Counted from the stretch's first letter, positions 1 through 7,172 are shown. The stretch is DNA of 10,017 nucleotides from DATBHZ01 sp036557185 (GCA_036557185.1 DATBHZ010000053.1:1-10017); one strand, 5' to 3'. Program-made: numbers and translations. Notes: a model not told the origin generated them from the sequence alone.

Positions 1-1476
1 CCCGGAAGTGCGAGCGAGCTTCTCGAGATGGCGGAGCTCTGCCCGTTGAACGCAATCCAGCGCGCACGCCTCGCGCGGCTGCGCGCGCAGATTCTGTTTG
101 CCCGCAGGCGCGGGAGTGATGCACCGTCACTGCTGCTGGACGCCGCGAGACAGCTCGAACCGCTCGACGCCGCGTTGGCGCGAGAGACGTATCTCGAAGC
201 TCTCGCGGCCGCGATCTTCGCCGGCCGTCTGCGTCGCGGGTGTGGCGTGCTCGAGGTCGCCGAGGCGGCACGCACCGCGTGCTCGGGCGAGCCCGCGACC
301 AGGGCAACAGACCTGCTCCTGAATGCGCTCGCAACACGGTTCACCGAGGGCTACACCGAGAGTGCCGCGCTACTGCGCCGAGCGCTCGTCGCGTTCGGCA
401 GCGAAGACAGCAGCGTCGAAGATGCCACCCGCTGGCTGTGGCTGGCGTGTCGGGTTGCACCCGATCTCTGGGATGACGAGCTGTGGCACCTGCTCGCAAC
501 TCGTCAGATGCGGCTCGCGAATGACGCCGGGGCGCTGACGGTGCTCGTCCTTGCCGCCACATACCGCGCCGGGGTACACGTCCACGCCGGCGAGTTCGCG
601 GCGGCGGAGACCCTCATCCATCAGGCCGATGTCATCGCGGACGACGCCGACATAGCTTCCCCCAGCTACACGGCATTGATGCTCGTGGCCTGGCGTGGCC
701 GCGAGGAGGAGGCCTTGAAGGAGATCGAGGCCGGGGTTCGAGACGCGACCGAGCGGGGAGAAGGACGGGCGGTCGCGCTGGCTGCGTACGCGTCCGCGGT
801 GCTCTACAACGGCCTCGGCTTCTACGAGCTTGCACTCGCCTCCGCCCAACGCGCATGCGAGTACGACGATCTGGGCCTCCTCGGCTGGGCACTCGTCGAA
901 CTGATCGAGGCGGGCGCCCGAGCCGGAGCCCGCGACCCCGCAGCTGCAGGGTTGCGGTCACTCGAGGAGCGCACACGTGCCGTGGGTACCGACTGGGCGC
1001 TCGGCGTCGAGGCAAGATCACGCGCACTGTTGACCGAGGGTCCTGCTACCGAATCCCTCTACCGCGAGGCGATCGAACGGCTTGCCCGCGGCCGCATCAC
1101 CGTTCACCTTGCCCGCGCCCGGTTGTTGTACGGCGAGTGGCTACGACGCGAGCATCGACGTGTCGAAGCTCGCGAGCAGCTGCGCAGCGCTCACGGGATG
1201 TTCGCCTCGATGGGTGCCGAGGCATTCGCCGAGCGAGCCCGCCGCGAGCTCTGGGCCACCGGCGAGGTCGTGCGCAAGCGCGAGGTCGATTCGAGCGACA
1301 GCCTCACCGCGCAGGAGGCGCAGGTCGCGTTCCTCGTTGCCGAGGGCTACACGAACCGCGAGATCGGCGGCCGGCTCTTCATCAGTCCGCGGACCGTGGA
1401 GTACCACCTACGAAAGGTGTTCACGAAGCTCGACATCAGCTCGCGCAGAGAGATCCGAGCCGCCTTGTCGGCATAG
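1..1476 (+). CDS. LuxR-family transcriptional regulator, C-terminal part (5' end outside window)
   Basis: The reading frame is open from the first base of the window, and nine codons precede the first ATG (position 28), so the gene most likely starts upstream and only about the last 490 residues are visible. The C-terminal ~58 residues form a LuxR/FixJ-type helix-turn-helix: the segment SLTAQEAQVAFLVAEGYTN leads into NREIGGRLFISPRTVEYHL, ending in KLDISSRREI. The rest is Ala/Arg/Leu-rich and all-helical in character, like the TPR-like linker of large actinobacterial LuxR proteins (about 900 residues) that carry an N-terminal AAA/NACHT-like ATPase. No Walker motif is visible here, as expected if that domain lies to the left. 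It probably acts as a cytoplasmic, ligand- or nucleotide-responsive DNA-binding regulator. Its target is unknown; the same-strand reductase gene 76 bp downstream is a candidate. The stop is TAG. The family call is firm; the missing ATPase domain is inferred. Confidence 0.88.
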   Translation, partial: PGSASELLEMAELCPLNAIQRARLARLRAQILFARRRGSDAPSLLLDAARQLEPLDAALARETYLEALAAAIFAGRLRRGCGVLEVAEAARTACSGEPATRATDLLLNALATRFTEGYTESAALLRRALVAFGSEDSSVEDATRWLWLACRVAPDLWDDELWHLLATRQMRLANDAGALTVLVLAATYRAGVHVHAGEFAAAETLIHQADVIADDADIASPSYTALMLVAWRGREEEALKEIEAGVRDATERGEGRAVALAAYASAVLYNGLGFYELALASAQRACEYDDLGLLGWALVELIEAGARAGARDPAAAGLRSLEERTRAVGTDWALGVEARSRALLTEGPATESLYREAIERLARGRITVHLARARLLYGEWLRREHRRVEAREQLRSAHGMFASMGAEAFAERARRELWATGEVVRKREVDSSDSLTAQEAQVAFLVAEGYTNREIGGRLFISPRTVEYHLRKVFTKLDISSRREIRAALSA

Positions 1477-1552
1477 CCGGCCGTGCGCACCCTCGCCGGT
1501 CACGATGGCAAGCTGGTCGAGCAACACGTCTTCGGCGGCGGGATGATGCGGC

Positions 1553-2113
1553 GTGGCCAAGCTCATCTACATATCGAACGTGTCACTCGACGGCTACATC
1601 GAGGACGAGGACGGCCGCTTCGAGTGGACCGCGCCCGACGACGAGGTCTTCGCGTTCATCACTGACCTCGTGCTCTCCGTCGGCACGTACCTCTATGGGC
1701 GCCGCCTGTACGAGACGATGGCCGTCTGGGAGACCGACCCGGCCTTCGCTGCCGAATCGGAGCTCATGGCCGACTTCGCGAACGTCTGGCAAGCAGCGGA
1801 GAAGGTCGTCTACTCGACCACCCTGGAGGCTGCCTCGACAGCCAAGACTGGGCTCGAGCGCAGCTTCGACCCGGGTTCGGTCCGCGACATGAAGGCCTCG
1901 GCCACCAGCGATCTGACCGTTGGCGGCGCGAACCTCGCGGGGCAGGCGTTCGATGCCGGGCTGGTCGACGAGTGCCAGCTCTTCGTCAGACCCGTGCTCG
2001 TCGGCGGGGGCAAGCCGTTCTTACCCGCGGGCACCCGCGCCGATCTAGAGCTGCTTGACGAGCGCCGGTTCGGCGACGGTGTCATGTATCTGCGGTACCG
2101 CGTTCGCTCCTGA
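1553..2113 (+). CDS. RibD C-terminal domain / dihydrofolate-reductase-like protein
   Basis: This 186-residue protein starts at a GTG codon and fills one RibD_C/DHFR-like domain, the usual length for stand-alone members such as the YyaP/YwjB group. Recognisable pieces are the first strand with the ISNVSLDGYIE segment (residues 7-17), YGRRLYETM near residue 48, the nucleotide-binding turn TVGGANLAGQAF at about 122-133, and PVLVGGGKPFLP near 147-158. Relatives share the NADPH-binding fold of the RibD reductase and of DHFR, but most stand-alone members have no proven substrate, so an NAD(P)H-dependent reductase activity is only an inference. There is no signal peptide, so it should be cytoplasmic. 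The Shine-Dalgarno match is weak (a GGCGGG about 10 bases upstream). It follows the LuxR gene on the same strand and may be co-transcribed with it. It faces the oxidoreductase gene tail to tail. Confidence 0.87.
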   Translation: MAKLIYISNVSLDGYIEDEDGRFEWTAPDDEVFAFITDLVLSVGTYLYGRRLYETMAVWETDPAFAAESELMADFANVWQAAEKVVYSTTLEAASTAKTGLERSFDPGSVRDMKASATSDLTVGGANLAGQAFDAGLVDECQLFVRPVLVGGGKPFLPAGTRADLELLDERRFGDGVMYLRYRVRS

Positions 2114-2159
2114 CAGTCGCCGAAGCACGGCGCCGGCCGGCCCCCTGATCAGGCGACTG
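2114..2159. terminator. Possible bidirectional terminator between convergent genes
   Basis: An exact 8-bp inverted repeat, CAGTCGCC (2114-2121) and GGCGACTG (2152-2159), encloses 30 bases that hold further self-complementary GC-rich sequence (GGCGCC, CCGGCCGG). It begins right after the TGA of the reductase gene and overlaps the last codons of the oxidoreductase gene on the other strand, as expected for a shared terminator in a convergent gap. Neither side has a T-run, so classical intrinsic termination is not shown. Confidence 0.35.
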
Positions 2160-3537
2160 CTCGTTCCAGGTTCTCCAGCGCGGGCCCGAGGTTCGCACCG
2201 AGCGTTGCGAACGCTTCCTGCAGCTGCGGATCGTCCATGCGATCGATCGCACCTCGAGCGGGGTTCAGCCTGCACGCCTCGTCCCACGCGGCGAAGTCGG
2301 GCTCGGCCGAGCGGGCCGTGAGCCCGCCGATCCCGGCGTGGGAAAGACGGAGCGCATCCGAGGCTTCCCCGGACCAGACAACGGCCGGGCAGAGAGCGTT
2401 CTTGTGCGCGTCGTCGGCGTGCATCGCCTCGACGGCCGCGATGGTGGCCGCGCTCCATGGTGCGATTCCGATGGTGACGTACTGCATCGTGATGCGATCG
2501 GGTGCGTAGACAGGCCGGGCCGGCCTCGGCTGTAGCCCCTCGGCCGTGCAGTCGACGTAGACCTCATCGGGCTCGCCGGCCAGTTCCCCCTCATCGAGGC
2601 TGATCCGATTCCTCCCGATGCGCCGTACCCGCCCGAGCCGAACGACGTTCTCGATCGACCGTAACGCGTCGAGCTCGAGCGTGCTGATGGTCGCGCCCCG
2701 GAACACGCGCGGCTCCATCTTCGGATCGATCCGCAACGCGATGTCGTCGGCCTCGAGCCGGCGCCAGAAGTCCGTGGCACCGTCGCACTCGGCCGCACCT
2801 GCGACCCACCGCGCCTGCAGCTGCATGTACCGGCCGACGAAGTCAAGAGGCTGCATGTATGCGCGGTTGAGGAACCATCCATCACGCGGACGGACCCAGC
2901 GAATGCGACCAGGATCCACGCCGGCGTCGAGCAACCAGTTGCATGTGTCCATCGCCGTCTTGCCGGCACCGATCACCGTGATGCGCGACGCGGGCTCGTC
3001 GAGATGCACGAGCGCGTTCGGCGGCATCAGCCGAACTCCGTCGTCGGTCTCGTATGCGGGGACGTGGCGCGACGGGATGGACGACTCGATGTATGTCGCG
3101 TCGACCAACTTGCGTCGCACCTTCACGGTCGACTGCGCGCCGGTCAGCAACGAGGTGACCTGGTGGCCGTCCGTACCGGAGCCCTGGTAGTCGCACATCG
3201 GCATGAATTGGAAGCGCCCCGACGGGAGGAGGTCCTCTTCGAGCACTCGGTTGAAGTAATCGCAGATCTCGGCCGCGGTCGCGCGCTCGTAGAAGCCTGC
3301 GTTCGGACCGGCACGATCGACGCGATCGTTGCCCAGCACCCGCGAACTCACCCCGTAGTAAGCCGAGGGCTGGTGCAGGCGAACGAAGGGATACGCGTCG
3401 AGCCAGTGCCCGCCGGGCCGATGCCGACGATCGACCAGCACGACGTGGGCATCCGACTGTGCGAGCAAGGCGTCGGCGAAGGCCATGCCGGTCGCGCCCG
3501 CACCGATGATCAGGTAGTCCGTCTCGACGTGGCGCAT
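2149..3537 (-). CDS. FAD/NAD(P)-dependent oxidoreductase (flavoprotein monooxygenase-like)
   Basis: This 462-residue protein has two Rossmann dinucleotide-binding sites. The first is GAGATG at residues 12-17 after a beta strand, followed by an acidic residue in VDRR (about 35-38) and by GGHW, which is typical of FAD binding. The second is GAGKTAMD at 190-197, preceded by the strand ITVIG, and fits NAD(P)H binding. A VDCTAEG segment near 328-334 matches the third flavin-contact strand of this superfamily. The layout resembles class B flavin monooxygenases and pyridine nucleotide-disulfide oxidoreductases, but I do not see the canonical FxGxxxHxxxW/Y fingerprint of FMO/BVMO enzymes or a CxxxxC redox pair, so the reaction and substrate stay open. 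The ATG start is supported by GGGAGG about 11 bases upstream. A 221-bp gap separates it from the hydrolase gene, so it may have its own promoter. It is likely cytoplasmic. Confidence 0.87.
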   Translation of the reverse strand: MRHVETDYLIIGAGATGMAFADALLAQSDAHVVLVDRRHRPGGHWLDAYPFVRLHQPSAYYGVSSRVLGNDRVDRAGPNAGFYERATAAEICDYFNRVLEEDLLPSGRFQFMPMCDYQGSGTDGHQVTSLLTGAQSTVKVRRKLVDATYIESSIPSRHVPAYETDDGVRLMPPNALVHLDEPASRITVIGAGKTAMDTCNWLLDAGVDPGRIRWVRPRDGWFLNRAYMQPLDFVGRYMQLQARWVAGAAECDGATDFWRRLEADDIALRIDPKMEPRVFRGATISTLELDALRSIENVVRLGRVRRIGRNRISLDEGELAGEPDEVYVDCTAEGLQPRPARPVYAPDRITMQYVTIGIAPWSAATIAAVEAMHADDAHKNALCPAVVWSGEASDALRLSHAGIGGLTARSAEPDFAAWDEACRLNPARGAIDRMDDPQLQEAFATLGANLGPALENLERAVA

Positions 3538-3603
3538 TCCCGCAATCCCTCCCGACGCCGAGAGCCTAACGAGCAGTCAAACTGGTCTCACCCGTAGACA
3601 CCC

Positions 3604-3655
3604 GCTTCGAAAAGTGGGCGAAGCCATATGTCAGCACATCACGCCAGGAATGCAA
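3604..3655 (-). promoter_or_regulatory. Candidate promoter and hairpin upstream of the oxidoreductase gene
   Basis: Reading the minus strand, TTGCAT (3650-3655) lies 17 bases before GACATA (3627-3632), a moderate match to a housekeeping -35/-10 pair. Just downstream is a 6-bp inverted repeat, GCTTCG (3604-3609) and CGAAGC (3619-3624), with a 9-base loop, which would sit near the transcript start or act as an operator. The rest of the gap 3538-3758 holds nothing I recognise apart from the ribosome-binding site of the oxidoreductase. The match is by eye only and the -10 is imperfect. Confidence 0.25.
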
Positions 3656-3758
3656 GGCGGAGACTCGGTGTAGGTCGTGGCGAACGAATCGGGTGATCAC
3701 GGCTCCTGGACGAAGAGGGTCGCGTCTCCACAATCCTCGTGCTCCAGACCTGCGACAC

Positions 3759-4589
3759 TCAGCATGAGCAGTCCTGACTTGATCCCCCACGGTCCCGCCG
3801 CTGCGTCAGGTAGTCGGCCGTGCGGACTACGACCTCGACATCGCGTGCCGTTCTCCTGTGCGTCAAGCCGGTGACGGCGAGAAGCTCGGCGCCGCTGCAC
3901 TGGCGTACCACCTCCTGCGAGTCGCTGAACGGCATGCGCTCGTCGTCGACGGAGTGGATCACCATCAGGTCGACGTTCACTCTCGGTAGTTCACTCCGCA
4001 GGTCGAAGTCGGCGCGCGCTCGGCCGATCCGCTCCTCGTAGATCGTCTGGGCGGCGATGGCGACATCTTGCGAGTACCCAAGGCGATCTGCGACGCGCAG
4101 CCACCGGTTGTCGCCCCGGAGAGGCGGCGCGATGAGAACGGCCCGATCGGCCGTGAGACCTTCGCGTATCGCGAGCCCCGCGACGGCGGCACCGGACGAG
4201 TGGCCCACGACTGCATCGATTGGCCCGAGCGCGGCTGCCACTGCGAGTACAGCGTCCCCTGCTTGCGGGTGCAGACCCCACTCGCCGTCCGAGAATCCGT
4301 GCGCGGGCATGTCGAAGGCGACGACCGATTGGTCGCGTTCGACGAGCGCGTCGATGAGCGGCTCCCACAGCGAGTTGTCGTCCTGCCATCCGTGTACGAG
4401 CAGCACAGCACGTCCGGTGCCGCAGCGCCACGCCGCGACGTTGCCCTCGCCGAACGGGACCAAGCGCTGTTCGGCCGAGGCGAGACGGCGCGCGAGCCTG
4501 GGCTCGGCTCGCCGGCTCGGCACTCCATTCGCGCGCAGGAGTGCCTCCACTTCTTCCGCGAGCTCGGACACCGGGTGCCTCCGCTTCAC
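3759..4589 (-). CDS. Alpha/beta-fold hydrolase
   Basis: This 276-residue protein has the alpha/beta hydrolase order of motifs: oxyanion-hole segment VHGW (65-68), DMPAHGFSDG (93-102), nucleophile elbow GHSSG at 129-133 with Ser131 as the likely nucleophile, an acidic residue in SVDDERMP (Asp215 or Asp216), and the catalytic His244 in LTHRR. All triad parts are present, so it is probably an active serine hydrolase acting on an ester, thioester or similar bond; the substrate cannot be read from the sequence. There is no signal peptide or lipobox, so it is likely cytoplasmic. It starts at a GTG that directly abuts the TGA of the NTF2-like gene (TGAGTG), with AGCGG-type purines but no clear Shine-Dalgarno, which suggests translational coupling. 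The C-terminal tail past residue 262 is polar and runs beyond the usual end of the fold. Confidence 0.87.
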   Translation of the reverse strand: MKRRHPVSELAEEVEALLRANGVPSRRAEPRLARRLASAEQRLVPFGEGNVAAWRCGTGRAVLLVHGWQDDNSLWEPLIDALVERDQSVVAFDMPAHGFSDGEWGLHPQAGDAVLAVAAALGPIDAVVGHSSGAAVAGLAIREGLTADRAVLIAPPLRGDNRWLRVADRLGYSQDVAIAAQTIYEERIGRARADFDLRSELPRVNVDLMVIHSVDDERMPFSDSQEVVRQCSGAELLAVTGLTHRRTARDVEVVVRTADYLTQRRDRGGSSQDCSC

Positions 4590-4991
4590 TCAGGGCCGAA
4601 TCATCGGGGCTTCGGCCGCGTGACGCGCCCTCAGCTCCTCGTCCCATTCACCGCTGCAGTAGCCGACGGCCTCGACGATCGCGCGGTCCCCGACCCGGCA
4701 GAGCCAGAGACGACGTGCGGTCAGGTCACGACCGTTCACACTCTGGTGCTCTTCGTGCTCGGTGACGAACCCGTGCGCTGTGGGGACTGTGCGCAGCACG
4801 TCGATCCAGACATCGCCATCGTTGATCTGCCGAAGTTGCTCGGCGAACGCCGCTGCGCCCTGCAACTGCATCCGCCAGACGGGCATGTTCAAGTCGAAGA
4901 AGACGTCCGCTGCGAGCGCGTCGTCCGCGGTGCCGGGATCTTCGAAGACGTGCGCGAACCGACGGCTGAGGTAGTGGGCCGCCATGGTCAT
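4590..4991 (-). CDS. SnoaL-like / NTF2-like family protein
   Basis: This 133-residue protein has the size and pattern of the NTF2/SnoaL-like fold: an N-terminal amphipathic helix (HYLSRRFAHVFEDP), a region with FFDLNMPVWRMQLQG at about 31-45, a second helix (AAAFAEQLRQI), and then curved-sheet strands around VTEHEEHQ (76-83), ARRLWLCRVGD and IVEAVGYCSGEWD. Such proteins form cone-shaped dimers and may be cyclases, isomerases, hydratases or ligand-binding proteins, so the activity is unknown. The frame extends 14 codons further upstream, but I chose the ATG at 4991 because it overlaps the stop of the preceding ester-cyclase gene as ATGA, and because the upstream extension is Arg/Gly-rich and not conserved-looking. 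It is followed with no gap by the hydrolase gene. A second ATG two codons later is a possible alternative start. Confidence 0.78.
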   Translation of the reverse strand: MTMAAHYLSRRFAHVFEDPGTADDALAADVFFDLNMPVWRMQLQGAAAFAEQLRQINDGDVWIDVLRTVPTAHGFVTEHEEHQSVNGRDLTARRLWLCRVGDRAIVEAVGYCSGEWDEELRARHAAEAPMIRP

Positions 4992-5389
4992 GACAGCTGC
5001 TCCACGACGCCTGCCGCGTCCACCACGCCCCACCGTTCGACGATCCTGCCGTCGGCGAGCCGCCAGATCTCGATGCCGCGCACTTGGAGCTGCTTGCCCG
5101 ACGCGGGCACGCCGAGGAACTCACCGGTGTGGGTGCCCTGGAAGATCCAGTTCTCGACCACGATGTCTCCGGCGGCGACAAAGTCGTCCTGCAGCGTGCT
5201 TCGATCGGACAGACTGTCGATCACCATCTGGCAGATGTGTCGCTGACCCTCACGGCCCTGTCCCTGTCCGGGCATCGGGTCGTGGTCGAGGCAGTCCTCC
5301 GCGACCACTTCGTCGACGACGTTTGCCTTTCCACCGACGAAGCCTTCCTGAGTAAGGCGCCGCACGGCGGCAACGTTCCGGTCCGACAT
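4988..5389 (-). CDS. SnoaL-like ester cyclase family protein
   Basis: This 133-residue protein covers one SnoaL-like domain. The C-terminal half carries the family pattern: WIFQGTHTGEFLGVPASGK (81-99), then a VRGIEIWRLADGRI strand pair and a VERWGVVDAAGVVEQL ending. The N-terminal half shows the helix NVAAVRRLTQEGF and the acidic/His segment EDCLDHDP at about 31-38, where cyclase-type members place active-site residues. Family members include the polyketide cyclases SnoaL and AknH, but most bacterial homologues outside polyketide clusters have no assigned reaction, and no polyketide synthase is seen here. The ATG is preceded by a strong Shine-Dalgarno, GAGGAGG, about 7 bases upstream. It is the first of three coupled genes; its stop overlaps the next start by ATGA. 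The LuxR gene lies 123 bp upstream on the same strand. Confidence 0.85.
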   Translation of the reverse strand: MSDRNVAAVRRLTQEGFVGGKANVVDEVVAEDCLDHDPMPGQGQGREGQRHICQMVIDSLSDRSTLQDDFVAAGDIVVENWIFQGTHTGEFLGVPASGKQLQVRGIEIWRLADGRIVERWGVVDAAGVVEQLS

Positions 5390-5421
5390 TGTCCGTCCTC
5401 CTCGTTCATGGTTCCTCGTGA

Positions 5422-5444
5422 GGACGGTAAGGCCGGGCCCGTCC
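5422..5444 (-). other. GC-rich inverted repeat in the leader of the ester-cyclase gene
   Basis: In the 123-bp gap 5390-5512, GGACGG (5422-5427) and CCGTCC (5439-5444) form a 6-bp inverted repeat around an 11-base GC-rich loop. It lies after the LuxR stop and before the GAGGAGG ribosome-binding site, so it could be a weak terminator or attenuator, or a processing or leader hairpin. There is no T-run after it. No convincing -35/-10 pair was found in this gap. Confidence 0.25.
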
Positions 5445-5512
5445 GCAGGGCATCGCGCAAAACATGCAAATCCCGCGCGCCGCTCGGCATGGGTATTTCT
5501 GTGTAGGCGTGC

Positions 5513-7126
5513 TCAGACGAGGTCGTGCTCGTATGCATACGCAGTCGCCGCCGACCGCGACGACAAACCCAACTTGATGAAGATGTTGCTGACGTGGCGA
5601 GCCACTGTCTTCTCGCTGATGAACAGGTCGGCGGCGATCGCCCGGTTCGTCTTTCCGGTCGCGACCAACGTGAGCACCTCGACCTCACGCGCACTCAATC
5701 CGCCCGCGGTGCCAGCTGGGCGCCGTCCCGACAGCGCCTCGACCCGCGCAAGCTCGGGCGCGGCGTCGAGCTGCTGCAGAGCCGAGCGCGCTGCGTCGAG
5801 CTCCATGTCTCCGCCGTCGTCGTCGCCGAGCGCCCGGCACGCCAAACCGATCAGAACGCGCACGCGTGCCGCCTCGTAGGGGGCGTCCAACTCTCGCCAA
5901 CCGCTCCAGGCTGAGCGGAGCGCGCCGAGCGCCGCTCGTGGATCACCCTCCGCGAGCAGCACGGCTCCTGCGCAACGCTGGGCCAGCGCGGAGACGAATG
6001 GCGCGTCCATCTCTGCCGCGATGGTCGACAGCTCGTTCGCCGCGGCGCGCGCCGCCGCGACATCACCGGCGGTCAAGACGATCTCGACATACGCACCGAG
6101 CACTGGCACCCGGGCCATCGGATCCTGTACCTCATCGAACACCCGACGGATCGCGGCATCGGCGGCATCACTCTGACCCTGCGCCAGCCGGAGCAAGGCC
6201 AGACCGGGCTGCGGTTCGCGTCCGAGCTCATTTGCCCGACGGTATGCGGCCTCCGCCTGATCGACTTCGCCGCGCATGCGATGCAACTCGGCCCGCTGGT
6301 AGAAGGCCGCGCCGACCGCGGACTCTTCTGCGAGCCACTCGGACGCGCGCACCGCTTCTTCCATTGCGTCGTGCCACGCGCCGTGGAGCACCATGATTTC
6401 CGACCGATGCACGAGACACTGGCCTCGGTACAGCACGAGGTCGGGCTGCGATTCACACCAATGACTCAGCGCCGCCGTCCACTCGTGCACCCGGCGCAGA
6501 TCGAAAAGCTCCTGACACGCCTCGATCACCGTGCAGTAAACGTCGCCGACCGCGATCGGGGACACCTCACGAGCCGTGACCGCGACCATCGCCTCATCGA
6601 GCAGGCGAACGCCTTCGCCCACCCGTCCCATGTAGATGAGGCAACGACCAACGCCGACGCGGGCCAGCGTCACCAACTCCGTCTCACCGAAGCGAGCACC
6701 GATCTCCGCTGCCTCGGTGAACGCGGCATGCGCCGTGGCGCCGTCGCCTTCGAAGATGGCGCGCAGGGCGACCGGATAGCGCAGGTATCCCTGCTCGACA
6801 CACTCGAGCCCACTCTCAGCGAGGAGACGCTGCGCGCGGTCGATCCAACCGCCGCCGCGAGCCAGGTCACCGCGGTTCAAGAAGCCGAACGCCAACCAGA
6901 ACGCGCAGCGCGCCGCACGTGCGATCTCGCCGAGCCGCACACACTTCACATGCGCGCGCGTCCACGCGTCGACGCTCTCCTCGCTCCGACCCACCAGGTA
7001 CGCGGCGACAGCAAGCCGCTCCGAATCCTCCAACCCAAGGCCGTCCGCGACCTCGACTGCCGACAGGTCGCGGAAGGCATCCCCCCACGCCTGGCGTTCG
7101 AACGCGGCCCGACCCTCGTCGATCAC
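5513..7126 (-). CDS. LuxR-family transcriptional regulator with TPR-like N-terminal region
   Basis: From the chosen GTG the protein is 537 residues. The last ~63 form a LuxR-type helix-turn-helix: GGLSAREVEVLTLVATGKTN, then RAIAADLFISEKTVARHV and NIFIKLGLSSRSAATAYA. The first ~470 residues are helical and Ala/Glu/Arg-rich with repeated paired-helix units typical of TPR-like arrays (for example CAFWLAFGFLNRGDLARGG, and YRRANELGREPQPGLALLRL). No Walker A motif is present, so this is not the ATPase-bearing class. The frame stays open to 7309, but that extension crosses a terminator-like hairpin right after the tRNA gene. I prefer the GTG at 7126, which has GGAG five bases upstream and where the family-like helix begins; GTGs at 7132 and 7150 are alternatives. 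It leads the ester cyclase/NTF2/hydrolase genes and probably regulates them. Its recognition helix (TVARH) differs from that of the left-hand LuxR protein (TVEYH), suggesting a different operator. Confidence 0.86.
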   Translation of the reverse strand: MIDEGRAAFERQAWGDAFRDLSAVEVADGLGLEDSERLAVAAYLVGRSEESVDAWTRAHVKCVRLGEIARAARCAFWLAFGFLNRGDLARGGGWIDRAQRLLAESGLECVEQGYLRYPVALRAIFEGDGATAHAAFTEAAEIGARFGETELVTLARVGVGRCLIYMGRVGEGVRLLDEAMVAVTAREVSPIAVGDVYCTVIEACQELFDLRRVHEWTAALSHWCESQPDLVLYRGQCLVHRSEIMVLHGAWHDAMEEAVRASEWLAEESAVGAAFYQRAELHRMRGEVDQAEAAYRRANELGREPQPGLALLRLAQGQSDAADAAIRRVFDEVQDPMARVPVLGAYVEIVLTAGDVAAARAAANELSTIAAEMDAPFVSALAQRCAGAVLLAEGDPRAALGALRSAWSGWRELDAPYEAARVRVLIGLACRALGDDDGGDMELDAARSALQQLDAAPELARVEALSGRRPAGTAGGLSAREVEVLTLVATGKTNRAIAADLFISEKTVARHVSNIFIKLGLSSRSAATAYAYEHDLV

Positions 7127-7158
7127 GCTCACTCCGACAGTCTCGCCCACAGCAACTG

Positions 7159-7172
7159 ACTCGCCGGCGAGT
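7159..7172. promoter_or_regulatory. 14-bp perfect palindrome upstream of the LuxR gene (operator candidate)
   Basis: ACTCGCCGGCGAGT is a perfect 14-bp palindrome, 32 bases upstream of the preferred LuxR start. A second perfect short inverted repeat, GTGGGACCCAC, lies at 7178-7188. A dimeric LuxR-type regulator could bind such a site, and autoregulation is the simplest idea. In GC-rich DNA a palindrome of this length can occur by chance about once per 10 kb, so this is only a candidate. Confidence 0.3.

Noticed and set aside
855..1892. Second-frame open stretch (345 codons) overlapping the LuxR and reductase genes
   Set aside because: Arg/Ser/Pro-rich shadow that crosses two well-supported genes in another frame.
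3697..3900. Small minus-strand frame ending in LEHEDCGDATLFVQEP, possible frameshifted tail of the hydrolase
   Set aside because: The hydrolase already reaches its catalytic His and final helix in its own frame with a normal length, so no frameshift is needed.
4068..5246. Long plus-strand open frame (392 codons) opposite the hydrolase and NTF2-like genes
   Set aside because: Its translation has no family resemblance, while the minus-strand frames show clear catalytic motifs; long antisense frames are common in GC-rich DNA.
6281..7159. Plus-strand open frame (292 codons) opposite the TPR-type LuxR gene
   Set aside because: His/Arg/Asp-rich product with no recognisable domain, lying exactly antisense to a well-supported gene.
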